A stretch of DNA of 64,000 bases, taken from Myxococcales bacterium (GTDB taxonomy: Bacteria > Myxococcota > Bradymonadia > UBA7976 > UBA1532). The stretch lies in the NCBI GenBank assembly GCA_020633515.1, contig JACKDM010000008.1, positions 59,956 through 123,955 on the forward strand. Reading direction: 5' to 3'. The stretch's first letter is position 1. Each line of letters opens with the position of its first letter. Positions 8,729 to 15,252 of this stretch are shown here, piece by piece. The notes below the pieces were generated by a model that made no database searches, was not told the DNA's origin, and saw nothing but the letters and a program-made list of their open reading frames with translations. The translations under genes were made by a program, and so were the position numbers.

Positions 8729-9510
8729 ATCCACACCATCGAGTCGCTGTCGTTGGTCAGCGCGCCGCCCTCGAAGTCGCCGAGCGTGTAGAGCACCTCG
8801 AAGCCCGCGTGGTGCAGCAGCGCCTCCATCTCGCGGGGGAAGTAGTAGCGGTGGCTGAGCTGGATGACGAAGTGCTCGGGCCCCGGCGCGTCGGGGTCGG
8901 CCTTGTCGTAGTGGAACCACATCTGGTTGATCTGGCTGACGCCGTCCCACGCGCTCTGCTCGCTGTAGGTGTAGTGGGCGCCGAGGGTGGGGTGCTTGAA
9001 GCGCACGCCGGGGAAGCGCTTGTGCGGCGAGCGCATGAAGTACTCGAGGTCGGGCATGAGCACGTCGACGATGAACATGCCGCCCGGCGCGAGCGCGCGC
9101 TTGACCGCGGCGAGGCAGCGCTCGGCGTCCTCGCGGGTGTACATGTGCATGAAGGCGTTGAAGGGGCAGGTGACGAGCCCGAAGCGCCGGCCGAGGCGGA
9201 AGTCGCGCATGTCGGCGCGCAGGAGGTGCAGCTTGTCGCGGCGGGCCTTGGGCAGCTTCGCGCGCCGCTCGGCCGCCCGGCGCAGCATCGGCCACGCGAG
9301 GTCGATGCCGACGACCTCGGCGCCCTCGCGCACCGCCTTGAGCGCGATGCGCCCCGAGCCGACCGCGAGCTCGAGCACCGGGCCCTCGGTGTCCTTGTAT
9401 TGATCGACGTAGAAGGCCACGTCGCCGGTCCGCTTGGCGAACTCGTGGTCGTAGTAGACCGGGTCCACGTAGAAGTCGGTCGTGCCGGCTTCGAGATCGA
9501 AGAGGTTCAC
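8710..9510 (-). CDS. Class I SAM-dependent methyltransferase
   Basis: A 266-residue class I methyltransferase. Motif I is VLELAVGSGRIALKAV, followed by the acidic residue in EVVGIDLAWPM. Motif IV is VTCPFNAFMHMYT and motif V/VI region APGGMFIVDVLMPD. The GTG start overlaps the rhomboid stop as GTGA and has GAGGAG about 6 bases upstream. The C-terminal part (FEVLYTLGDFEG) resembles small-molecule or Tam/UbiE-like methyltransferases; the substrate cannot be inferred. It lies in a tight minus-strand run from mrp to the lipoprotein. Confidence 0.88.
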   Translation of the reverse strand: MNLFDLEAGTTDFYVDPVYYDHEFAKRTGDVAFYVDQYKDTEGPVLELAVGSGRIALKAVREGAEVVGIDLAWPMLRRAAERRAKLPKARRDKLHLLRADMRDFRLGRRFGLVTCPFNAFMHMYTREDAERCLAAVKRALAPGGMFIVDVLMPDLEYFMRSPHKRFPGVRFKHPTLGAHYTYSEQSAWDGVSQINQMWFHYDKADPDAPGPEHFVIQLSHRYYFPREMEALLHHAGFEVLYTLGDFEGGALTNDSDSMVWMCGHRR

Positions 9511-10268
9511 CGCAAGCTCCTCGCCATCACCCGTCGCCGCCCGAAAGTCACCGGCCGGGGCGCCCACGGCGGCGGCCACCACGCGGGCAGCCGGCGGGCG
9601 AGCGCGCAGGCGGCGCCGGCGCCAAACCCGCCGACATGCGCCCACCACGCCACCCCGCTCGAAGGCCCCGCGGTCGCCGCCTGCCAGAGCTGCACCATCA
9701 GCCACGCCCCGACGAGCGCCGCGACCGGCAGCCGCGCCGTCGTCGGGAACGGGATCGGAAACACCAACAGCACCCGCCCGCCCGGCCGCAGCACGAGGCA
9801 GGCGCCCATCAAGCCCGCGACCCCGCCCGAGGCGCCGATCATCGGCGAGACCGAGCCGGGGGCCGCGAGCGCGTGCGCCGCCGCCGCCGCGAGCACCGCG
9901 CCGAGCCAGATCGCCGCCGTCGCCCGCGCGCCGATCCGCGCCTCGACCGCGCCGCCGAAGACCCACAGCCCCCACAGGTTGCCGGCGAGGTGCAGCGCGC
10001 CTTGATGCAGGAACGCGTGCCCGACGAGCGGCCAGAGCTGCGCGATCGGGCCGAGCAGGCGCCAGCTCTCGGCGCTCGACAGCCGCGCCGGCACGAAGCC
10101 GTGCGCCCGCACCGCGGCCTCGGCGGCCGGGCCGTCGGCGGCGAGTACAGCGAAGGTGACGAGGCTGAGCGCGATGAGCGCGAGCACGAACGGCGCGCGG
10201 TGGGGGGCGTCGTCGACGCGGAGCGGGATCACGGGGCGGGTCGATCGGCGGTCACGGCCGCGCATCAT
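9507..10268 (-). CDS. Rhomboid-family intramembrane serine protease
   Basis: A 253-residue polytopic membrane protein with rhomboid hallmarks: HAFLHQGALHLAGNLWGLW in the second helix, catalytic Ser in MIGASGGVAGLMG and catalytic His in WWAHVGGFGAGAACA. It would cleave transmembrane or membrane-proximal helices of unknown substrates. The start is uncertain: two adjacent ATGs at 10268 and 10265, or a GTG at 10232 giving VIPLRVDDAP, which resembles the usual start of this family; none has a strong ribosome site. Its stop overlaps the methyltransferase start. Confidence 0.9.
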   Translation of the reverse strand: MMRGRDRRSTRPVIPLRVDDAPHRAPFVLALIALSLVTFAVLAADGPAAEAAVRAHGFVPARLSSAESWRLLGPIAQLWPLVGHAFLHQGALHLAGNLWGLWVFGGAVEARIGARATAAIWLGAVLAAAAAHALAAPGSVSPMIGASGGVAGLMGACLVLRPGGRVLLVFPIPFPTTARLPVAALVGAWLMVQLWQAATAGPSSGVAWWAHVGGFGAGAACALARRLPAWWPPPWAPRPVTFGRRRVMARSLR

Positions 10269-10306
10269 AGACGAGGCGCGCGCCGCTGCCGACTTCGTGT
10301 GGACGG

Positions 10307-10786
10307 CTACTTCTTCGCCTGCCGCAGCTCGACCGCGCTCGCGACCAGCCGCAGCTCGTGCTGGGGGATCTCGTCGATCGACTTGCCCGCGTCCTCGGCG
10401 AGGTGCCGGCGCTCGCCCTCGTCGAGGGTCTTCACCTCGACGACGCCCTCGACGATGACGTCGTGCCCGTCGCTGTCGAGCGGCACGAAGAACGCGTAGT
10501 CCTTGAAGGTGATGCGCGCGCGGGCCTTCTCGCCCGCCATGGTCATCCAGCAGCCCTTCTTCTGGCAGACCGTCTGCACCTTGCCCGCGACCTGCACGGT
10601 CTTGCCCGCCATCTCGGGCGCCTTGGCGGCGATGGCGTCGAGGGTGGTGCGGTCCTTCTCGGCGAGGGCGAACGGCGCGCCGCGGTGCACGACCGCGGTG
10701 TCGGCCATCTTGACCGCGGTGTCGGCGGCGGGCTGCGAGGCGGCGGGGCCGAACAGCGCGGCGATGAGGAACAGCGTCTCGAACAT
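10307..10786 (-). CDS. DUF4920 secreted protein
   Basis: A 159-residue protein with an N-terminal signal (MFETLFLIAALFGPAASQPA). Its core has the DUF4920 pattern: GKTVQVAGKVQTVCQKKGCWM, written here as two parts GKTVQVAGKV and VCQKKGCWM, then ARITFKDYAFFVPLDSDG and VIVEGVVEVK. The family is an OB-fold-like domain in periplasmic proteins, and the conserved Cys pair in QKKGCWM may be redox active or bind metal; function is not established. A GAGGAG ribosome site precedes the ATG. It follows the frameshifted gene by 40 bases. Confidence 0.82.
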   Translation of the reverse strand: MFETLFLIAALFGPAASQPAADTAVKMADTAVVHRGAPFALAEKDRTTLDAIAAKAPEMAGKTVQVAGKVQTVCQKKGCWMTMAGEKARARITFKDYAFFVPLDSDGHDVIVEGVVEVKTLDEGERRHLAEDAGKSIDEIPQHELRLVASAVELRQAKK

Positions 10787-10826
10787 GGGTCGACTCCTCG
10801 AGGATCGGTGGGCGCCCGGTCCACTA

Positions 10827-12150
10827 TCACGGACCGCGCGGCCCCTTCAACGTCCGGTCTGCGCGCGGCATTCGAGCGCGCGACGACGGCGCGAAGACCC
10901 GCCGCAGGCGGCGGGCGGCGAAGACGCCGAGGAAGATGATGATCACGACGAGCGCGATGCGCGCCCGCCGGTCGGGCTCGGGCTTCGCCGCGATCGCGTC
11001 CTGCACCGCCGGCCGCAGCGCGTCGAGCGCGCGCGCCGCCTCGAGGTGCCGATCACCCGCCGCCGGATCACCCTCGCCGTAGCGCAGCGACGCGAGCAGC
11101 CCGTGCGCGTCGGCGAGCCGCGCCCGATCGGCGTCGGCGCCCGCGATCCAGTGCGCCGGCCGATACCAGCCCACCGCGCCCGTCAGATCACCCCGCCCCC
11201 GCGCCGCGTCGCCCCGCGCCCGCAACAGCGCCGCGACCCGCTCCCGAAACGCGCCCGTCGGCCCGCACCAGGGCCCCGCGAGCAACAGCCGCCCCTCGGC
11301 CGCGATCAGCCGCCCCGCGCGCAGATCGGCCGCCGCGGCGGTGTCGAGCGCGCCGCAGACGAGGCGGCCGTCGTCGACCGCGCCGGCGAGGACCGCGGCG
11401 GCGGCGAGGCGGGCGGCGTCGTCGAAGCGGGCGGCGTCGAGCGCTACGGCGAGCGCGCCCGGCGGCGGGGCGCGACCGGGGCCGGCGCCGGATCGAAGGC
11501 GGCGCGCACCAGCGGGTCGAGCCCGCGATCGGCGGCCCAGGCCGGGTGGCGGTCGAGCGCGGGGAGCGCGGCGGCGCCGTGGGCCTCGATCGCGCGGCGC
11601 ACCCCTCGGCGAGCGGCGGGAGCGCGGCGTAGGCTTCGGGCCACGCGGGCGAGGCGGCGTCGGGCGCGACGGCGGCGAGCAGCGGATCGAGCGCGGCGGG
11701 CGCGTGGCGGGCGGCGCGGGCGACGAGCGCGAGCCGCAGCGCGGGCGGGGCGACCCAGGCGGCGGCGACGTCCGGCGGGGCGGCTTCGAGCAGGCGCAGG
11801 TTCGCCGCCGCGCGCGGGTCACCGGCCGGGCCGGGGTCGACGGTGTCGAGGTAGTGCCCCGCGGTGCGCAGGTGGGCGTCGGCGGCTTCGGGGGAGAGAT
11901 CGGCGAGCGCCGCCGCCCAGTCGGCCGGATCGTGCCGGCCGGCGACCGGCGCGTCGGGCGGCGCGTCGACGGTCACCGCCTCGCCCGGCCCGAGCCGCGC
12001 GATCCGCCGCTCGCCGATCCGCAGCGCGACGACCGGCGCCGGGCCGCGGTTCTCGACCAAGATCCCGCCCGCGACCGGCGTCGCCCCGAGCCCCTGCCCG
12101 GCCGCCGGCGCCGCCGCGAGCAGCGCGAGCGCGACGAGCGCGGCTCTCAC
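10827..12150 (-). pseudogene. Exported single-helix protein, two frameshifts
   Basis: One gene read in three successive frames. It starts at a GTG 20 bases after mrp with a signal peptide (VRAALVALALLAAAPAAGQG). The first frame runs to about 11600, the second to about 11460, and the third to the stop, ending in a transmembrane helix (ARIALVVIIIFLGVFAARR). At the first break the coding strand has GGGG where GGGGG restores LAEG-VRRAIEAHG; at the second it has CCCC where CCCCC restores VAP-PPGALAVALDAARF. Both are one-base losses in homopolymers, so sequencing error is likely. The restored protein is about 441 residues, Ala-rich and helical, without a domain I recognise. Confidence 0.65.
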
Positions 12151-12170
12151 AGCACGGATCCGATCCGCGG

Positions 12171-13346
12171 TCAGCGCCGGAAGAGGCTCGCGAGCAGCCC
12201 CTTCTTCTTCGCCTCTTCGGCCTTGAACGGGCACTTCTCGATCACCGCGTCGGCGAGAGAGAGGAACGCCTTCGACTGCGGCGCCTCGGGCGCGGTCGCC
12301 ATCACCGGCCGCCCGGTGTCGCCGCCGCGCTGGATCGCGTCGTCGACCGGGACCCGCGCGAGCACGCCGACCTTGAACTGCTCCGAGACCCGGTCGGTGC
12401 CGCCGCGGTTGAACGGGTGGCTGTGGTGGCCGCAGCTCTCGCAGACGTAGTGGCTCATGTTCTCGACGAGGCCGATCACCGGCGTGTCGACCTTGCGGAA
12501 CATCTGCAGGCCCTTGACCGCGTCGACGAGCGCGAGCTCGCTCGGCGTCGTCACGATTACCGCGCCGGTGAGCGGCGCCGACTGGCTCAGCGTGAGCTGC
12601 GCGTCGCCGGTGCCGGGCGGCATGTCGATGACGAGGTAGTCGAGCGCGCCCCACTCGACGTCGTCGAGGAACTGCTTGACCACCGACGCCACGATCGGGC
12701 CGCGCCAGATCACCGGGGTGTCGTCGTCGACGAGGAAGCCGATCGACATGATCGAGACGCCATAGGCGTCGACGGGGATGAAGCGCTTCTGGCTCGGCGA
12801 GACGCCGGGCTTGGCCTGCGCGACGCCCATCAGCGTGGGCACCGAGGGGCCGTAGATGTCGAGGTCGCAGAGGCCGACGCGGGCGCCGCGGGCCTTGAGC
12901 GCGAGCGCGAGGTTGACGGCGACGGTGCTCTTGCCGACGCCGCCCTTGCCGCTCGCGACCGCGATGATGTGGCGCACCTCGCTGAGCGCGGTCTTGGCCG
13001 CCTTGACCTGCGCGCCCGCCGGCTTGCCGCCGCTCGGCTTGCCGCCGCCGCCGCCGTAGACCGTCACCCCCGGATCGGCCGCCGGGGCCGCCGGCGCGGG
13101 GGGCGCCTCTTCGAGCTCGACCTCGATGAGCACGTCGTCGATCCCCGGCTGCCCGCGCAGCGCGCCGAGGACGGCGTCTTCGATCGCGTGGCGCGCGTCG
13201 CGGTCGAAGCCGTCGAGCGTCAGCACCACCGTCACCTCGCCGCCCTCGATCTCGAGCTCGCTCACCCGCCCCGCCGAGACCACGTCCTCGCCGCCGCCCG
13301 GCAGCTTGACCGCGGTCAGCAGCGCCTTGACCTTCTCCGCGTCCAT
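12171..13346 (-). CDS. mrp: Mrp/ApbC/NBP35-type Fe-S cluster carrier ATPase
   Basis: A 391-residue P-loop ATPase that carries and transfers [4Fe-4S] clusters to apo-proteins in the cytoplasm. The N-terminal DUF59/MIP18-like domain (residues 1-90) is followed by a Gly/Pro linker. The deviant Walker A is ASGKGGVGKSTVAVNLA, with switch regions DLDIYGPSVPTLMG and DYLVIDMPPGTGDAQL. The C-terminal cluster-binding motif is CESCGHHSHPF. The ATG has AAGGAG at good spacing; a longer in-frame Met lacks one. It heads a minus-strand run and is divergent from the GspE-N-domain gene. Confidence 0.95.
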   Translation of the reverse strand: MDAEKVKALLTAVKLPGGGEDVVSAGRVSELEIEGGEVTVVLTLDGFDRDARHAIEDAVLGALRGQPGIDDVLIEVELEEAPPAPAAPAADPGVTVYGGGGGKPSGGKPAGAQVKAAKTALSEVRHIIAVASGKGGVGKSTVAVNLALALKARGARVGLCDLDIYGPSVPTLMGVAQAKPGVSPSQKRFIPVDAYGVSIMSIGFLVDDDTPVIWRGPIVASVVKQFLDDVEWGALDYLVIDMPPGTGDAQLTLSQSAPLTGAVIVTTPSELALVDAVKGLQMFRKVDTPVIGLVENMSHYVCESCGHHSHPFNRGGTDRVSEQFKVGVLARVPVDDAIQRGGDTGRPVMATAPEAPQSKAFLSLADAVIEKCPFKAEEAKKKGLLASLFRR

Positions 13347-13458
13347 CTCGACTCCTTCGGCCGCCGCCGCTTGCTGGTCCCCGAGGCGCGGCGCGAACAA
13401 GGACGTCAGGAGAGCGCGCCCGGTTGCAGCGGGGGCGTGCTTCCCGGCGTCGGCGGTA

Positions 13459-13464
13459 TATACT
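13459..13464 (+). promoter_or_regulatory. Putative -10 box (TATACT) before 13488 gene
   Basis: TATACT within GGTATATACTGCG differs from the -10 consensus at one base. It lies 23 bases before the TTG start at 13488, giving a short leader that contains the GGAG ribosome site. No good -35 hexamer is seen at 16-18 bases. Confidence 0.4.
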
Positions 13465-13487
13465 GCGCGTCAGGCTGAGGCGGAGCT

Positions 13488-14324
13488 TTGACACAGAGAC
13501 TCGGCGAGATCCTGGTCGAGCGGGGCTTGATCGACGAGCGGCGCCTGCGCGCGGCGTTGTCGGAGGCGGCGCTGTGGGGGCGGCGGCTCGGCGAGGTGCT
13601 CGTCGCCCGCGGCGACTGCGACGAGGCGGCGGTGCTCGACGCGCTCTCCGGCCAGCTCGGGGTCGCGCTCGCGCCGCTCGCCGCGATCGACCGCGTCTCG
13701 CCGACCGTGCTCGCCCACCTCGGCGCCGACGACGCCCGCCGCCACCACGCGCTCCCGCTCGGGCTCGACGAAGACGGCACCCTCGAGGTCGCGATGAGCG
13801 ACCCCGGCGACCCGGCCGCGCGCGCCGCGGTCGAGGCGCTCACCGGCCGAAGGCTCCGGCCGCTGCTCGCGCTCGGGCCGCAGATCGAGGCGGCGATCGA
13901 TCGCTGCTACTTCGGCGGCGTGCCGCCCGCGCCCGACCCGCCGTTCCGCCGCCTCGCGACCCCCGCCCGCGGCATCGCCCGCCGGCAGAGCGTCAACCGC
14001 ACCCCGACCCCGCCGCGCGGGATCCCGGTCGCGCCGACGCCGACCCCGCCTCGCGGCATCCCCCAGGGCCCGCCCCCCCGCGCCCGGCCGCCGGTCGACG
14101 ACGCCGCCCGCTCCGGCGAGTGGCGCGCGTCCGAGATCGGCGCGCTCCAGGCCGAGGTCGAGGTGCTGCGCCGCCAGCTCCAGCGCGCCTACGAGGCGCT
14201 CCGCGAGACCCAGATCGCGCAGCGGGTGCTGCTCGAACACCTCGCCGCCGCGGGGCAGCTCGACCTCGAGACGTGGCAGCGCGAGGTCAAGGCGCAGATC
14301 GAGCACGCGCGCCGCCGCCGCTGA
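13488..14324 (+). CDS. Stand-alone GspE/PilB N-terminal (MshEN-like) domain protein
   Basis: A 278-residue cytoplasmic protein. Residues 1-150 match the N-terminal domain of type II secretion and type IV pilus ATPases: LGEILVERGLIDERRL, then a second hairpin LGEVLVARGDCDEAAVLDALSGQLG, then the LEVAMSDPGDPAARAAVEALTG segment. In GspE/MshE this module can bind cyclic di-GMP or dock on partners. No ATPase domain follows. Instead there is a Pro-rich linker with two TPTPPRGIP copies and a C-terminal coiled coil (about residues 215-275). The start is TTG, with GGAG just upstream. A role as an adaptor or signalling protein is inference. Confidence 0.82.
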   Translation: MTQRLGEILVERGLIDERRLRAALSEAALWGRRLGEVLVARGDCDEAAVLDALSGQLGVALAPLAAIDRVSPTVLAHLGADDARRHHALPLGLDEDGTLEVAMSDPGDPAARAAVEALTGRRLRPLLALGPQIEAAIDRCYFGGVPPAPDPPFRRLATPARGIARRQSVNRTPTPPRGIPVAPTPTPPRGIPQGPPPRARPPVDDAARSGEWRASEIGALQAEVEVLRRQLQRAYEALRETQIAQRVLLEHLAAAGQLDLETWQREVKAQIEHARRRR

Positions 14325-14488
14325 CCTCTTCCTGTCATCCGCTATCTCTTTGATCTGGATCGCTTTTTGCCTTGCGCCCGCGCCGAGACGCGGTCGCGGC
14401 GCAGAACATCCTTTTTCGTGGCAAGGGCTTGTGCCACCATCACGACCCGTTGGCGACGCGTGCGCCGGCATGGACGAGCGCCAAAAGT

Positions 14489-14517
14489 TTGCCTGGCCGC
14501 ACCCGCTGAACTAGAAA
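14489..14517 (+). promoter_or_regulatory. Putative sigma-70 promoter TTGCCT-17-TAGAAA
   Basis: A -35-like TTGCCT (14489-14494) is separated by exactly 17 bases from a -10-like TAGAAA (14512-14517). Predicted transcription starts near 14524, about 235 bases ahead of the next start codon. This is the best two-box match noticed by eye in the window. Confidence 0.45.
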
Positions 14518-14523
14518 GATCGG

Positions 14524-14700
14524 GTGGTCGGGAAGAGAGGGTGAGGACGCCGCCGGCACGCAGAGGCCCGCTCCCACGGGGGCGCGGCGCGGCCGGCACG
14601 GCACCTCGCAGCGGTCGCCGCGGGCGATCGCGCCTCGGTGAGCGGTGGCCGTCGGAAGCGGCCGCGCCCCGAGGCGGCGAGTGACTTCGCCGCGCTCGTC
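14524..14700 (+). ncRNA. Candidate structured RNA or long structured leader
   Basis: Successive hairpins are visible: CGCTCCC/GGGGGCG with an ACG loop (about 14559-14575); GCGGTCGCC/GGCGATCGC (14611-14631, one G-U); GCCTCGG/CCGAGGC (14632-14675) enclosing GGCCG/CGGCC (14647-14663); and GCGGCGA/TCGCCGC (14674-14693). They follow a promoter-like element and precede a small gene. No RNase P, tmRNA or SRP RNA signature was seen. High GC makes chance pairing common, so this is tentative; it could be a regulatory 5' leader instead. Confidence 0.3.
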
Positions 14701-14759
14701 CAGACGACGTGCAGACAATGCCCGGTCGGGTCGCCGGGCGAAGTGTGCGTGAGGTCTCG

Positions 14760-15068
14760 GTGAAGAAGCAAGCGGATCACATCTCCACCACCACCACGGT
14801 GGTCGCCGACGGGCTGACCGCCGAGGAAGAGCGCATCCTGCGCATGCGGTCGGGGGCCTCGCTGCCCGGCACGGCCGCGCTCGGGAACAAGCTCGACGCG
14901 GTGACCGGCCCGGGGCGCGAAGAGGCGGTCACCCGCCTGCGCCTCATCGAGGCCGCGCTGCTCGCCGAGCACGCCGAGCGGCAGGAGGCCGACCCCGAAG
15001 ACCCCGCCCTGCACCAGGGCCGCAAGGCGCGCATCATCGCGGCGCTGCGCGACAAACCCGAAGAGTGA
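14760..15068 (+). CDS. Small soluble protein of unknown function
   Basis: A 102-residue protein from a GTG start (VKKQADHISTTTTVVADG), chosen because TGAGG lies 5 bases upstream; an ATG at 14718 would add 14 residues without a ribosome site. The N-terminal third is polar, then LTAEEERILRMRSGASL and a helical region (EEAVTRLRLIEAALLAEHAERQ). No signal peptide, membrane helix or cysteine is present. The TAEEERILRMR stretch looks like a conserved short family in myxobacteria, but I cannot name it. Codon use is normal for the window. Confidence 0.65.
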   Translation: MKKQADHISTTTTVVADGLTAEEERILRMRSGASLPGTAALGNKLDAVTGPGREEAVTRLRLIEAALLAEHAERQEADPEDPALHQGRKARIIAALRDKPEE

Positions 15069-15252
15069 CGCGCCCCCGGCCCGCCGCCGGACACCTCGCC
15101 GCGCCACCCCCGCCCGCCGCCTCCTGACGCGCCCGCCGCCCCCGGCTCGCCGTCGCGCGCCGCTCGATCGGCCCCCCCTGCCAAATACCGATGACGCCGG
15201 CCGCCGCGGTTGGCTATCGTCCCTCACCCTCGACCGCCAGCGGAGGACCCTC

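Larger units (their letters stand above)
14325..14759 (+). other. Intergenic region, AT-richer upstream half and hairpin-rich downstream half
   Basis: About 435 bases without a convincing gene. The first 190 bases are less GC-rich than the rest of the window and contain T5 and A4 runs and a GCGCCG/CGGCGC hairpin. Then comes a promoter-like pair (14489-14517) and a run of strong hairpins (about 14524-14700) leading to the gene at 14760. A 32-codon basic frame on the minus strand (14342-14440) has no ribosome site and is not called. Confidence 0.6.

Noticed and set aside
14342..14440. A 32-codon basic minus-strand frame (Lys/Arg-rich end)
   Set aside because: Codon use differs from the genome, no ribosome site, and it lies in an AT-richer control region; likely chance.
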